From Streptomyces griseosporeus (GTDB lineage: Bacteria > Actinomycetota > Actinomycetes > Streptomycetales > Streptomycetaceae), in contig NZ_BNBR01000002.1 of assembly GCF_014656055.1 (NCBI RefSeq), forward strand, positions 623,164-687,163: a stretch of 64,000 nucleotides of DNA, in the 5' to 3' direction. The notes under the pieces are model-generated. The model was not told the origin of the DNA. It did no database searches and saw only the letters and a program-made list of their open reading frames with translations. A program made the position numbers and the translations under genes. This document shows, piece by piece, positions 8,427 through 18,055 of the stretch (position 1 is its first letter; each line of letters opens with the position of its first letter).

Positions 8427-9884
8427 TCAGGCGATGTCCAGGGCCGTGTCGTCGATGACGAACGACGTCTGGAGCTTGGAGCCCTCGGTGCCGGTGAACT
8501 TCAGGGTGACGGTCTGGCCCGCGTAGCCGCTCAGGCTGAAGCTGCGCCGGGTGTAGCCGGAGGCCGCGTTGAGGTTGGAGTACGTGGCCAGCGTGCCGAG
8601 GACCGTGCCGGAGCCGTTGAGGACCTGCACCTTGAGGGTGTCGTAGGCCGTGCTGGTGCTGGTCTCCGCGGTGTCCACGTGCAGGTAGAAGCTGAGGGTC
8701 GCCGTGCATCCGGAGGGGATGGTGACCGTCTGGGACAGGGTGTCGGTGATCGCGGTGCCGGTGCCGCCCAGCCAGGCGTAGTACGCGCCCGTGCGGGCCG
8801 GCTCGGCGGTGGAGGAGGTGATCACGCCGCTGGTGGCGCTCCAGGCCGCGCTGCCGGACTCGAAGCCGCTGTTGCCGAGCAGTTGGGCGGCGGTGCAGGT
8901 GGTCGAGCCGCCGCCGTCGCCGCTGCCGCTCGCGCCGGCCAGCCAGGCGGTGGCGTTCAGGGCGAGGGCGGCATTGGTGGCACTGGTGTCGTTCCAGCCG
9001 TCGTAGAGGGTGTTGCCGGACTGGCCGGTGCCGTCGTCGACGGGCGAGCTGTCGCCCCAGAAGGCGACGCGGCCGCTGCCGAAGGTGCTGGTCGCGAAGA
9101 ACGCGCCGGTGGTGCCGGAGTAGCCGGTGCGATACAGCAGGCCCTTGACGGAGGAGTTGTCGGCGGGCTTGAGGGTGGCGGTCGTACCGCTGGCGATCAG
9201 GCTCTTGGTGACGGTGCCGAAGGAACCGTGCAGCACCGGGTCGGCGCTGTCGCCGATGGCGGCCGGGTGGTCGGAGCTGATGCTGAGCGAGTCGATGGAG
9301 AAGCCGAACGGGTCGGTGGAGTCGACGCTGTTGTTGCTCATCAGGTCGTTGAGGATCTCGACCGCGTCCTCGCCGTCGTTGTTGCGGTCGGCTCCGGTGT
9401 GGTCGGAGATCATGAACAGGCCGCCGCCGTTCTTGACGAAGTTCATGATCGCCGTCTTCTCGGCGCTGGTGTACAGGACGTTGGGCTCGGGCAGGACGAG
9501 CGTGTCGAAGTTCGACAGGTCCGTCGTCGCGGAGCCGCCGTAGGTGATGCTCGACCCCGACGGCAGCGTCTTGAGGCTGTAGGCGCCGGTCTTCTGCAGG
9601 GCGACGCCCCAGGAGGAGAGCGCGCCCGTCCAGTCCGTCTCGGCGGACGGCGTGGCGTCCTGGCCGAGCGGGTCGGGCTGGCTGGTGGAGATGATCCAGT
9701 CGGCGTTCCCGGCGGTCTCCGCGTGGGCGTTGTCGAACAGGACGCGGTGCGGGGTGGCGGCGTGGGCCTCGGTCGCCGTGGCGGTGACCTGGAGGGCCGC
9801 TCCGGCGGCGAGCAGGCCGAGTGCGGCGAGGGTGGCGGTGACGCGGTGGGGCGTGGTGCGGTGGGGGGATCTCGATCCGAGCAT
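8427..9884 (-). CDS. Secreted protein with ThuA/GATase-like domain and C-terminal beta-sandwich module
   Basis: A 485-aa exported protein. The signal peptide ends near residue 43 ([25 protein letters not shown]). Residues 44-340 look like a flavodoxin-like ThuA/DUF4350-type domain ([59 protein letters not shown]). A Gly/Ser linker follows, then a jelly-roll module ([14 protein letters not shown] ... [10 protein letters not shown]) like those of secreted Streptomyces hydrolases. GGAGG is 8 nt before the ATG. Function is unknown: the beta module suggests carbohydrate or surface binding, but no catalytic motif was identified. It is a single gene facing the SPW terminator. Confidence 0.8.
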   Translation of the reverse strand: MLGSRSPHRTTPHRVTATLAALGLLAAGAALQVTATATEAHAATPHRVLFDNAHAETAGNADWIISTSQPDPLGQDATPSAETDWTGALSSWGVALQKTGAYSLKTLPSGSSITYGGSATTDLSNFDTLVLPEPNVLYTSAEKTAIMNFVKNGGGLFMISDHTGADRNNDGEDAVEILNDLMSNNSVDSTDPFGFSIDSLSISSDHPAAIGDSADPVLHGSFGTVTKSLIASGTTATLKPADNSSVKGLLYRTGYSGTTGAFFATSTFGSGRVAFWGDSSPVDDGTGQSGNTLYDGWNDTSATNAALALNATAWLAGASGSGDGGGSTTCTAAQLLGNSGFESGSAAWSATSGVITSSTAEPARTGAYYAWLGGTGTAITDTLSQTVTIPSGCTATLSFYLHVDTAETSTSTAYDTLKVQVLNGSGTVLGTLATYSNLNAASGYTRRSFSLSGYAGQTVTLKFTGTEGSKLQTSFVIDDTALDIA

Positions 9885-9975
9885 CCGGCGAACCTCCGTG
9901 ACGGTGGGGAGAGAGGCGGTGCGGGCGCCGATCTGCGCGCGTAGAGCGGACGGTGAGCGCTTGTCGGGCGCGTCT

Positions 9976-9993
9976 GTTCTACACGCGTGGAAC
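9976..9993. promoter_or_regulatory. Near-palindromic site upstream of the secreted protein
   Basis: GTTCTACA-CG-CGTGGAAC is symmetric at 14 of 18 positions and lies about 95 bp upstream of the secreted-protein start. It is a candidate operator without an assigned regulator. Confidence 0.25.
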
Positions 9994-10051
9994 AGGTGGT
10001 TGAAAGGTACATGGCATGACCGGGTGGTGAACAGACGCCGCGATGGGCTCG

Positions 10052-10828
10052 CTACGGCACGTAGACGTACGGCGTGGTGGTGGTCAGCCGGGCGAAGCCG
10101 AGCCGTTCGAGGATGGGCCTGCTGTCGGCCATGGCGTCGACGTGGAGGTAGGGGTAGCCGCGCTCGGCGGCGATCCGGGCACGGTGGGCGACGAGGGCGC
10201 GGTAGATCCCCCGGCCGCGCCAGCCCGGTACCGTCCCGCCGCCCCACAGCCCGGCGAAGGCCGCGCCGGCCGGCAGTTCCATGCGGGCGGCGCTGACCGG
10301 GGCGCCGTCGGCCACGGCGACGACCGCGACCACGGCGTCCGGCGCGGCGGCGAGCTGGTCGAGCAGGGTCTGCCGGAGCCGCGAGCCGTCGTCGCCGAAC
10401 GCCTGCTCGTGCACCTCGACGACGAGGCCGACCCCGGCGGCGTCGGTCACCGGCAGGAGGCGGACGCCCTCGGGCGCGGGGGTGTCATGGGGGACGGCGG
10501 CGGTCTCCGCGACCATCAGCGCCTCCCAGGGCTCGGCGGTGAACCCCGCCGCCACGAGGCGCTTTCCGAGGTCGGCGGGCCGGTCGTGGCCGTACACCTT
10601 CCACTCGAACTCCCGCCCGAGGCCGGTGAAGTGGGCGATCTGCTCGGCGATCGCCGCGTCCGCGCCGGCCTCGTCCAGGCCGGACCACAGGACGCCGTTC
10701 CAGCCGTGGGCGGGCCCGGTCTGGCGCACCACGGTCCCGGTGCGCTCGATCCGGGTGCCGGGGCCGTCGGGACGGGCCTCGCGGCGCATCTCCCGGTCGT
10801 ACAGGGCGAGTACTTCGGCGTGATCCAT
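10052..10828 (-). CDS. GNAT-family N-acetyltransferase
   Basis: A 258-aa acetyl-CoA-dependent N-acetyltransferase. The acetyl-CoA pyrophosphate loop is seen as [20 protein letters not shown] (the Q/R-x-x-G-x-G/A pattern). It is followed by the usual terminal strands [25 protein letters not shown]. The N-terminal half is divergent, as in two-domain GNATs. The ATG ([11 protein letters not shown]) follows a GGGGTGGG purine run. The substrate is unknown. It is divergent from the deaminase-like gene, sharing a 125-bp promoter region. Confidence 0.88.
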   Translation of the reverse strand: MDHAEVLALYDREMRREARPDGPGTRIERTGTVVRQTGPAHGWNGVLWSGLDEAGADAAIAEQIAHFTGLGREFEWKVYGHDRPADLGKRLVAAGFTAEPWEALMVAETAAVPHDTPAPEGVRLLPVTDAAGVGLVVEVHEQAFGDDGSRLRQTLLDQLAAAPDAVVAVVAVADGAPVSAARMELPAGAAFAGLWGGGTVPGWRGRGIYRALVAHRARIAAERGYPYLHVDAMADSRPILERLGFARLTTTTPYVYVP

Positions 10829-10953
10829 GGGCCCACCCCAGCAGGTGCCGCCCGGCGCGGCAACGCATTTGCGGGCCGCCGGGCGCCGGACACCGCCTCC
10901 CCGCCGAACGTAGGCGGGCCGGTGCCGATCACGCTGGAAGGAGGCCGCGGGCC

Positions 10954-11430
10954 ATGGTGAAGGAGAGCGAGCTGCCGTATCTGCGCCGGTGCGTGGAGCC
11001 GGCCGCGCAGGCGCTGGAGGCGGGGGACGAGCCGTTCGGGTCGGTGCTGGTCGGCGGGGACGGCACGGTGCTCGCCGAGGACCGCAACCGGGTGGCCGGC
11101 GGCGACCGCACCCGGCACCCGGAGTTCGCCCTGGCCCGCTGGGCGGCCGCCCGGCTGGCGCCCGCAGAGCGGGCCGCCGCGACGGTGTACACCTCCGGCG
11201 AGCACTGGCCGATGTGCGCCGCCGCGCACGGCTGGGTGGGGCTCGGCCGGATCGTCTACGTCGTCTCGTCCGAGCAGTTGGCCGGCTGGCTGACGGAGTG
11301 GAAGGTCCCGGCCCCGCCGGTCCGGACGCTGCCCGTGCGCGAGGTGGCGCCGGGCGTGACGGTGGAGGGACCGGTACCCGAGCTGGTCGAGGAGGTACGG
11401 GGGGTGCACGCGCGGCTCCACGGCGGCTGA
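10954..11430 (+). CDS. Nucleoside/cytidine-deaminase-fold protein with altered zinc motif
   Basis: A 158-aa protein of the CMP/dCMP deaminase superfamily. The first zinc motif is intact (THPEFALARW, with catalytic Glu after His-Pro). The second, normally P-C-x-x-C (often EHCPMC in this subfamily), reads GEHWPMCAAAHGWVG, so the first zinc Cys is Trp. Without it the canonical three-ligand zinc site would be incomplete unless a nearby His substitutes. The start is chosen at the ATG in the GAAGGAGGCCGCGGGCC context. The substrate is unknown; related proteins act on guanine or adenosine. Activity is uncertain. Confidence 0.8.
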   Translation: MVKESELPYLRRCVEPAAQALEAGDEPFGSVLVGGDGTVLAEDRNRVAGGDRTRHPEFALARWAAARLAPAERAAATVYTSGEHWPMCAAAHGWVGLGRIVYVVSSEQLAGWLTEWKVPAPPVRTLPVREVAPGVTVEGPVPELVEEVRGVHARLHGG

Positions 11431-12125
11431 GGCGGCGGCGTCGGTCGGCGGCCGGTGAGGGGCGCCGGGCGCCGCCGCGGCTGACGGGCGGCGGTGCCGG
11501 CCGCGGGGGGCCGGGCGCGGGGGGCCGGGCGCGGCCGCACGACCACGGTGACCGGCCGCGGCCACGGGCGGGCGCCGGCCCGCGATGGACCGGCCACCCG
11601 TGACGGGCTGCTGCCGCAGATGCCCACCGGCCTACGGCCGAACCGGCCGCCGCGGCGAGTCGCCACCGCCGGGCAGCCGCCGGCCTGCAGCCGACCCGGC
11701 CGCCCCGACAGGCTGCCGCCGACCCACACCCGAACCGGGCACCGTCACACAGCCGCCGCAGGCGGACCCGCCCCGCCCGGGACCGAGCGCCGTAACCGGC
11801 TGCGCCGCGCAGCCAACCGTCGGCCACACCCGAGCCGGGCACCGTCACACAGCCGCCGCAGGCGGACCCGCCCCGCCCGGGACCGAGCGCCGTAACCGGC
11901 TGCACGGCGCAGCCAACCGCCGACCCGCACCCGAACCGGGCACCGTCACACGCCACCGCAGGCGGCCGCCGCTCAACAGCCAAACCGACCGCCGCAGCGA
12001 GCCGCGCGCCGCAGGTGAGGAACGGCGCTCAGGTGAACCGCCGCGCGACGGCCACTGCAGATGGCCACTGCAGGCGGCCACAACCCGATCCCCCGCCCCA
12101 CGCCGGCCCGCCCCCGGCGCAGGGA
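11431..12125. repeat. Non-coding 0.7-kb stretch with about 100-bp tandem repeats
   Basis: No credible gene was found here: frames on both strands are open only because of extreme GC content and give low-complexity Arg/Pro/Gly products without ribosome sites. A roughly 100-bp unit beginning CGAACCGGGCACCGTCACAC recurs at 11731, 11831 and 11932 (the third copy degrades after about 40 bp). The units share CGCAGGCGGACCCGCCCCG and GAGCGCCGTAACCGGCTGC segments and differ at scattered positions. Shorter echoes of the same words occur on either side. It lies between the 3' ends of the deaminase-like gene and the chaplin gene. Confidence 0.75.
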
Positions 12126-12797
12126 TCAGCGCCGTGCGACGGGCCGGGATCGCCGGTACAGGGTGGCTCCCGCGAGGAGCAGCGCGCCGCTGCCGAGGGT
12201 GGCGGGCAGGGTGAGGTCCGCGCCCGTGCTGGCGAGTGCCGGTCCGGTCTGCTGCCGGGGCAGCGGCGGCACGGAGCGTACGTCGGGGCCGGGGTGGGCC
12301 TTCGGCGGGGCCGACGGGCGGGGGGTCGGCGTCTCGGGGGCGTGCGAGCCGCCGGGGGTCTGCGGGCCGGCGCCGTGGCCGTTGACGGCCTGGTTGCCCA
12401 TCACCGGGTTGAGCACGCCGACCACGCTGACGCCGTTGCCGCTGACGTTGACCGGGAGCTCGACCGGCAGCTGCACGCCGTTGCCGGAGACGACGCCGGG
12501 CGACCCGTGCGTCTCGCCGCGGGTCTCCGGTGCGCCCGTGGTGCCGCCGGCGGCGCCGCCGCCGGACGCGGTGCAGGAGTTGCCCGCGGCCGGGTTCAGC
12601 AGCCCCACGACGTCCACCGTGTTCCCGCACAGGTTCACGGGGAGGTGCACCGGGAGCTGGACGGTGTTGCCGGCGATCAGACCGGGCGACTGCGCCGCGG
12701 AGCCGTCCGCGGCGGAGTCGGCGTGGGCCGGCGCCGCCACCAGCGCGCCGGAGGCGGCGGCCACGGCGATCATGCCGTTTCGGGTGACCCGTCTCAT
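12126..12797 (-). CDS. Long chaplin, sortase-anchored, two chaplin domains
   Basis: A 223-aa cell-surface amyloid-forming protein that coats aerial hyphae. The signal peptide covers residues 1-26. Chaplin domain 1 is about 36-78 and carries Cys57 and Cys75; domain 2 is about 98-141 and lacks both Cys (NVSGNGV, GNQA). A Pro-rich wall-spanning linker (150-187) follows. The sorting signal is LASTG at 188-192 (the LAxTG form used by class E sortases), then a hydrophobic helix 196-213 and the basic tail YRRSRPVARR. GGAAGGCAGGG precedes the ATG. Length and order match the ChpA-C class; which one it is cannot be decided. Loss of both Cys in domain 2 is unusual. Confidence 0.95.
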   Translation of the reverse strand: MRRVTRNGMIAVAAASGALVAAPAHADSAADGSAAQSPGLIAGNTVQLPVHLPVNLCGNTVDVVGLLNPAAGNSCTASGGGAAGGTTGAPETRGETHGSPGVVSGNGVQLPVELPVNVSGNGVSVVGVLNPVMGNQAVNGHGAGPQTPGGSHAPETPTPRPSAPPKAHPGPDVRSVPPLPRQQTGPALASTGADLTLPATLGSGALLLAGATLYRRSRPVARR

Positions 12798-13079
12798 CGG
12801 TTCCCTGCCTTCCAGACATGGCGCGGGCACTCGCCCGCACCGGATAGAACGCGGGCGACGGGTCGGAGTTATGGCGTATCCGTCTTTCACCCCATCGGGC
12901 GGCACCCCGGTCGAACTGATGGCAAAACCGGTCGTACGGCCACACAAGGTGACGAGGGGTGGCGCAGGGTAAGGCCTCGCAGGTCCGGGCGCACGCCGGG
13001 AGGCGGGGGCCCGTGGGTGCCGCATAGGGTGAGCGCTGGGCGCAGGTTCCGGTCCGCGACGGGCGCCCTGGAGGCACGG

Positions 13080-14666
13080 ATGCAGGCCAAGCTGTCAACG
13101 CGGTGCGCGGCGCTGCGGCGCGGCGCGCTCCTGGGCACCGCCGTTCTCGCCCTGGTGACCGCCGGGCTGCCGGCGGCGGCCGGGGACGGTGCGTCCCGGC
13201 CCGATCTCGGCCGGTTCTACGACCAGAAGGTGTCCTGGACCAGGTGCAAGGGCGACGGGATGCCCAAGGACCTGCAGTGCGGGAAGGTCACCGTCCCCCT
13301 CGACTACGCCCGGCCCGGCGGGCCCACCCTGGACCTCGCGGTGGCCCGCTACCGCGCGACCGGGCACCGGATCGGCTCGGTGGTGCTGAACTTCGGCGGC
13401 CCGGGCGGCCCGGGCGTGGCCCAGCTGGCCGTGGGCGGCAAGGACTTCATGGGGCTGACCGACAACTACGACGTGGTCTCCTTCGACCCGCGCGGGGTGG
13501 GCCGCTCCTCCCCCGTCAGCTGCGGCGACGGCAGCGACAGCGCGCTGGCGGCCATCGAGGGGAGCACGAGCCTCGACGATCCCGCGAAGGTGCTCCGGCA
13601 GCTGCGCACCGCGGCCGCCGCGTGCACCGAGCACTCGGGTCCGGTGCTGCGGCACATCGGCACCGTGGACGCGGCGCGGGACCTGGACGTGATGCGGCAG
13701 GCGCTCGGCGACCGGAAGCTCAACTACCTCGGCTTCTCCTACGGCACCCGGCTCGGCGCGGTGTACGCGGCGGAGTTCCCCGGCAAGGTGGGCCGCATCG
13801 CCCTCGACGGCGTGGACACGCTGACCGAGCCGATGACCGAGCAGGCCCTCGCGGGCGCCCACGGGCAGCAGGTGGCGTTGGACGACTTCGTCGACTGGTG
13901 CGTGAAGGACATCGCGTGCCCGTTCGGGCAGGACGCCCGCTCCGCGCGGGAGGACGTCGTCAAGCTGGTGCGCTCCCTCGACCGGGACCCGCTGCCGACG
14001 GGCTTCGGTCAGCCGTTCACCGGCCAGGACCTGGTGGGCGCCTTCGGGCAGGCGCTCTACAGCAAGGACCTGTGGCCGTCGCTGGAGCGGGCCCTCGCCG
14101 AGCTGGTGGAGGACGGCGACGCGACCGGCATCGCCGGTTTCTCGACCGGCGGTTACGCCCTGCCGCTGCGGCAGCGGGCCGCCGTCGGCGCGCTGGTGGA
14201 CCCGGAGGACGTGCCGCTGGACAACCTTCCCGCGGCGCTCATGGCGATCAACTGCGCCGACGACCCCGACCGCCCCGACGCCGCCCGGCTCACGCGCGAG
14301 CTGGACCGGCTGCGGGCGGCGTACGACCACGCGTCCCCCGTGTTCGGGCAGTACCGCCTGACGGAGGTGCTGATGTGCTACGGCCGCCCCAAGGGCACGG
14401 ACTACATCCGCGAGAAGGTCAGGGACCTCGACACGCCGAAGATGCTGCTCGTCGGCACGCGCGGCGACCCGGCGACGCCGTACCGCTGGACGGTGGAGAC
14501 GGCCGAGCGGCTCGGCTCGTCGGCGGTCGTGCTCGACAACCGGGGCGAGGGCCACACCGGTTACGCGTCCTCCAAGTGCGTGCACGGCAAGGTCGACACG
14601 TTCCTGCTGTACGGCACGCTGCCGCCGAGCGGCAGCTCGTGCGGGCCCGAGGAGAACGCCCCCTAG
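13080..14666 (+). CDS. Secreted alpha/beta-hydrolase, tripeptidyl aminopeptidase type (family S33)
   Basis: A 528-aa exported serine peptidase-like enzyme. The signal peptide covers about residues 1-36 (RRGALLGTAVLALVTAGLPAAAG). The catalytic fold shows the oxyanion region LNFGGPGGPG, the nucleophile elbow GFSYGT, the acid region LVGTRGDPATPY and the catalytic His in GEGHTGYA. Several Cys pairs (WTRCKGD...DLQCGKV) fit an extracellular disulfide-bonded protein. It resembles Streptomyces Tap/SlpD/SlpE proteins, which remove N-terminal tripeptides from secreted proteins. GGAGG precedes the ATG. It is divergent from the chaplin gene across 282 bp, and only 3 bp separate its stop from that of the next, convergent hydrolase. 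Confidence 0.9.
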   Translation: MQAKLSTRCAALRRGALLGTAVLALVTAGLPAAAGDGASRPDLGRFYDQKVSWTRCKGDGMPKDLQCGKVTVPLDYARPGGPTLDLAVARYRATGHRIGSVVLNFGGPGGPGVAQLAVGGKDFMGLTDNYDVVSFDPRGVGRSSPVSCGDGSDSALAAIEGSTSLDDPAKVLRQLRTAAAACTEHSGPVLRHIGTVDAARDLDVMRQALGDRKLNYLGFSYGTRLGAVYAAEFPGKVGRIALDGVDTLTEPMTEQALAGAHGQQVALDDFVDWCVKDIACPFGQDARSAREDVVKLVRSLDRDPLPTGFGQPFTGQDLVGAFGQALYSKDLWPSLERALAELVEDGDATGIAGFSTGGYALPLRQRAAVGALVDPEDVPLDNLPAALMAINCADDPDRPDAARLTRELDRLRAAYDHASPVFGQYRLTEVLMCYGRPKGTDYIREKVRDLDTPKMLLVGTRGDPATPYRWTVETAERLGSSAVVLDNRGEGHTGYASSKCVHGKVDTFLLYGTLPPSGSSCGPEENAP

Positions 14667-14669
14667 GGC

Positions 14670-15461
14670 TCAGGCCGGGGCCGGTGCGGTGGTGCGCAGG
14701 AACGACTCCAGGGCGGCGGTCAGCTGGGCCGGCTTCTCCACCGGCAGTTCGTGGCCGGCGTCGACGATGCGCACCACCGCGTCCGGGTAGGCCGCCGCCA
14801 TGCGCAGCATCTGCCGTACCGGCAGCTGGATGTCGTGCAGGCCGTGCACGAGCAGGGTGGGGACGCGGATCTCACCGACCCGGTCGAGGACGTCGAACGC
14901 CCGCATGGCGCCGTACAGCGTCATGACGACCTCGCGCGGGGTGCCGGCGGAGGCCCGGACGTGGGCGCGGATCTCCTCGCGGGGGTAGCCGGGGGCGAAG
15001 GCGCGCTGGATGTTGGCGGCGACGAACAGCTTGAAGGGGACGCGGGCCGACGCCGCCATCAGCAGGGCCCGGCCGCGGCTGTAGGCCATGCGGCTGATGG
15101 AGTTGACCAGGACCAGCCGCTCCACCCGCTCGGGGTGGGACAGGGCGATGGCCTGGGCGGTCATGCCGCCCATGGAGTGGCCGACCAGGACGCAGCGCTC
15201 GATGTGCAGGTGGTCGAGGAGGGCGAGGACGTCCGCCGCAACCTCGTCGATGGTGCGCAGCCCGGCCCCGCTGCTGTCGCCGTGGCCGCGCAGGTCGAGG
15301 CGGACCACCCGGCGCGTGGCGGAGAAGTGCGCCGTCTGGTGGTCCCAGCGGTGCCGGTTCGCCGTCCATCCGTGGACGAACACCAGGGGCGCGGCGCCGC
15401 TGTCGCGGGGCCCCTCGTCGTCGTACGTCAGCGTCGCGCCGTCGACATCGAGCTGCGGCAT
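14670..15461 (-). CDS. Alpha/beta-hydrolase
   Basis: A 263-aa intracellular alpha/beta-hydrolase fold enzyme. It has an oxyanion motif FVHGWTANRHRWDHQ, nucleophile elbow VLVGHSMGGM, acid in LLVHGLHDIQLPV and catalytic His in IVDAGHELPVEKP. No signal peptide is seen. Substrate specificity cannot be told; the closest general types are esterases and haloperoxidase-like hydrolases. CAGGAG lies 6 nt before the ATG. It faces the secreted peptidase tail to tail with almost no intergenic space. Confidence 0.9.
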   Translation of the reverse strand: MPQLDVDGATLTYDDEGPRDSGAAPLVFVHGWTANRHRWDHQTAHFSATRRVVRLDLRGHGDSSGAGLRTIDEVAADVLALLDHLHIERCVLVGHSMGGMTAQAIALSHPERVERLVLVNSISRMAYSRGRALLMAASARVPFKLFVAANIQRAFAPGYPREEIRAHVRASAGTPREVVMTLYGAMRAFDVLDRVGEIRVPTLLVHGLHDIQLPVRQMLRMAAAYPDAVVRIVDAGHELPVEKPAQLTAALESFLRTTAPAPA

Positions 15462-15614
15462 GGGCGTCTCCTGGAGTGCGGCCGGGGCACCGGTCCGGGA
15501 CAAGGGCCGGTTACTGGCCGGTAGCGTAATGCCCCGGGCGGCAGCCGTCACCTGGTCGGTACGGCACGTTCAGCCCCGAATGCCCGAAAGGTGATTCACC
15601 CGTATGGTGCTGCT

Positions 15615-16709
15615 ATGGAGCACGCACTCAGTCCCGCGACCCTCGCCGAACTGCGCCGTCCGCGGCCCTATCCCGCGGTGTCCGTGCTGACGCCGACGCA
15701 CCGCCGCGACCCCTTGAACACCCAGGACCGTGTCCGGCTGCGCAACGCCGTGGCCGAGGCCAAGCGGCAGCTGGAGTCCGATCCGGCGGTCTCCCGGGAA
15801 CGCCGGGCCGACGTCGTGCAGGAACTCGACCGGGCATTGGCCGAGGTGGACCTGGCCCATGCCGAGGACGGTCTGGTGATCTTCGCCGCGCCGGGCGAGC
15901 ACCAGGTGTGGTCGCTGGGCCGCGCGGTACCTGAGCGGGTGGTCCTCTCGGACACCTTCCTCACCCGCAACCTGGTCTCCGCGCAGGCCGCCGAACGCCC
16001 GTTCTGGGTTCTGTCGGTCTCGGCGGACCGCGTCACGCTGTGGAGCGGCGGCGCCGACCGGGTCACCGCGGAACGCGCCGGAGGCTTCCCGCTGACCCGC
16101 AGCCGCCCCAACTTCGACGCCGAGCGGCAGGAGCGGATCGGCGACCAGCCGAGCACCTTCCGCGACGAGGGCACCCGGCAGTTCCTGCGCGAGGCCGACA
16201 CGGCGATGTCCTCCGTCCTGCGGGACGAGCCGCGGCCGGTGTACGTCACCGGCGAGGAGGCCGCGCTCTCCCTGCTCGACGAGGTGGGCGCCGTCGCGAA
16301 GGGCGCGGTGCACATCCGGCACGGCGGCCTCGCCCATGCCACGCCCGAGGCGGTGTGGCAGGCGGTGCGGCCCGTGCACGAGGCCGAACTGCGCCGGGCG
16401 GCCGACGACGTGGCCCGGGAACTCACCTCGGCGCGCGGACGCAGGACCTACGCGGCCGGTCTCGACGAGGTCTGGCAGAGCGCCCGCGAGGGCCGGGTCC
16501 GGCTGCTCGCGGTCGAGGAGAACTACAAGGTGACGGTCCGTGACGTGGGGGACCACCTGGAACCGGCCGCGAGCGACGACCTCGACGGGCGGTCGGACAT
16601 CGTCGACGAGATCGTGGAGCAGTGCCTGGAGACCGGGGCGGAGGTGCGGTTCGTCCCCGACGGCATGCTGGAGGACGCGGAGGGGATCGCGGGCGTCCTC
16701 CGGTACTGA
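15615..16709 (+). CDS. baeRF family 3 (bacterial archaeo-eukaryotic release-factor-like) protein
   Basis: A 364-aa protein starting MEHALSPATLAELRRPRPYPAVSVLTPTHR, with the layout of bacterial eRF1/aRF1-related proteins (baeRF family 3). The N-terminal half holds PFWVLSVSADRVTLWSGG. The C-terminal part contains GRVRLLAVEENYKVTVRD and ends with the release-factor-domain-3-like EIVEQCLETGAEVRFVPDGML. Such proteins are thought to act on ribosomes or in RNA-linked stress responses; no biochemical function is established. The start is uncertain: no clear Shine-Dalgarno precedes the ATG, and a GTG eight codons upstream is the alternative. Confidence 0.78.
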   Translation: MEHALSPATLAELRRPRPYPAVSVLTPTHRRDPLNTQDRVRLRNAVAEAKRQLESDPAVSRERRADVVQELDRALAEVDLAHAEDGLVIFAAPGEHQVWSLGRAVPERVVLSDTFLTRNLVSAQAAERPFWVLSVSADRVTLWSGGADRVTAERAGGFPLTRSRPNFDAERQERIGDQPSTFRDEGTRQFLREADTAMSSVLRDEPRPVYVTGEEAALSLLDEVGAVAKGAVHIRHGGLAHATPEAVWQAVRPVHEAELRRAADDVARELTSARGRRTYAAGLDEVWQSAREGRVRLLAVEENYKVTVRDVGDHLEPAASDDLDGRSDIVDEIVEQCLETGAEVRFVPDGMLEDAEGIAGVLRY

Positions 16710-16775
16710 GGCGATCGTCGCCGCAGACACTCTTGACGGCCGTGCAAGGCTGGGGCCGGTACGGAAGGAGTGCTG

Positions 16776-17792
16776 GTGAGCGATCTGCTGGGGGTGGCCG
16801 TCCTCGGGGCCGGCCACATGGGAGCGGACCACATACGGCGTCTCGATCAGGTGGTGAGCGGGGCGCGGGTCGCCGCCGTGGCCGATCCGGACACCGCCCG
16901 GGCGAAGGAGGCCGTGGGCGGGATCGACGGGGTGACGGTGCACGCGGAGGCGGAGGCCGCGCTCGACGCCGGCGGCGTGGACGCCGTACTCGTCGCCTCG
17001 CCCGGGCCCGCGCACGAGGAGGCGCTGCTCGCGGCCTTCGCACGGGGGCTGCCCGTGCTGTGCGAGAAGCCCATGGTACCGGACGCGGCGGGGGCGCTGC
17101 GGGTGGTGGAGGCGGAGGCGCGGCTCGGACGGCGGCTGGCGCAGATCGGGTTCATGCGCCGGTACGACACCGAGTACCGCCGGCTGAAGGCGCTGCTGGA
17201 CACCGGGCGGCTCGGGCGTCCGCTGATGCTGCACTGCACGCACCGCAATGTGGCGTCGCCGCCGGACTTCACCAGCGCGATGCTGGTCAACAGCTCGGTG
17301 TCGCACGAGATCGACGCCGCGCGGTGGCTGCTCGGCGAGGAGCTGACCGCGGTGCGCGTGCTGCGGCCGCGTTCCTCGGGCGGCGCCCCGGCGGGGCTCG
17401 TCGACCCGCAGTTCGCGCTCTTCGAGACCGAGCGGGGCGCGCTGGTCGACGTGGAGGTGTTCGTCAACTGCGGTTTCGGTTACCAGGTGCGCTGCGAGGC
17501 GGTGTGCGAGGCGGGCAGCGCACGCATCGGCGAGGACCACGGCATGCGGGTCGCCCGGGCCGGCGAGGACCGCACCGAGGTGCCGCAGGACTACCTCGTC
17601 CGGTTCGCCGACGCCTACGACCGCGAGGTGCAGGCCTGGGTGGACGCCACCCGGCAGGGCCGCGTCACCGGGCCGACCGCCTGGGACGGGTACGCGGTCT
17701 CCGCGGTCGCCGAGGCCGGGGTGCGGTCCCTGGAGACGGGGGAGCGGGTGGGCGTGGAGCTGGGTCCGCGGCCCGCCCTCTACCGGGCCTGA
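16776..17792 (+). CDS. Gfo/Idh/MocA-family oxidoreductase (inositol dehydrogenase-like)
   Basis: A 338-aa NAD(P)-dependent sugar/polyol dehydrogenase. The N-terminal Rossmann motif is [17 protein letters not shown]. The family signature [19 protein letters not shown] places the Lys-Pro pair that contacts cofactor and substrate. [21 protein letters not shown] and [16 protein letters not shown] (with the Asp/His active-site region) are typical of myo-inositol 2-dehydrogenase relatives. It is the only gene of its kind here, with no inositol catabolism genes nearby, so the substrate is open. AAGGAG sits 5 nt before the chosen GTG; a GTG two codons earlier lies within that site and is less likely. 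Confidence 0.9.
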   Translation: MSDLLGVAVLGAGHMGADHIRRLDQVVSGARVAAVADPDTARAKEAVGGIDGVTVHAEAEAALDAGGVDAVLVASPGPAHEEALLAAFARGLPVLCEKPMVPDAAGALRVVEAEARLGRRLAQIGFMRRYDTEYRRLKALLDTGRLGRPLMLHCTHRNVASPPDFTSAMLVNSSVSHEIDAARWLLGEELTAVRVLRPRSSGGAPAGLVDPQFALFETERGALVDVEVFVNCGFGYQVRCEAVCEAGSARIGEDHGMRVARAGEDRTEVPQDYLVRFADAYDREVQAWVDATRQGRVTGPTAWDGYAVSAVAEAGVRSLETGERVGVELGPRPALYRA

Positions 17793-18055
17793 ACGTACGA
17801 GCGTCGAACGCCTGAACGGCCCCTCGCGCACGCATGCGACGCACCGTCAAATGCCGTACGTGGTCTACCATTTGGTGCCCTCGACACCTGATGCGGACCG
17901 CGTGCGGCAAACCGTCCGGGAAGACTCTGGCATATGCCGGATGCATCACCGTATCGTGTGTTGCCGAATCCCTTACACGGCGTCGCGGGCTGTGCAACAG
18001 TCGTAACGGCCCACCCGTCCGCCCTGGTCGAACCGTTCCCGCATCGGAGTGCGTC

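Noticed and set aside
11731..11975. CRISPR array
   Set aside because: Repeats are about 100 bp and contiguous with no unique spacers of 25-45 bp, and no cas genes are present.
11494..12214. Possible small ORFs inside the repeat-rich 11.4-12.2 kb stretch
   Set aside because: Products are Pro/Arg/Ala repeats, no ribosome site, and the frame is not kept between the 100-101 bp repeat copies.
17861..17870. TGGTCTACCA upstream of the PP2C gene as a DasR site
   Set aside because: Half-sites are there but the core lacks the TAG spacing of dre sites, so the match is too weak.
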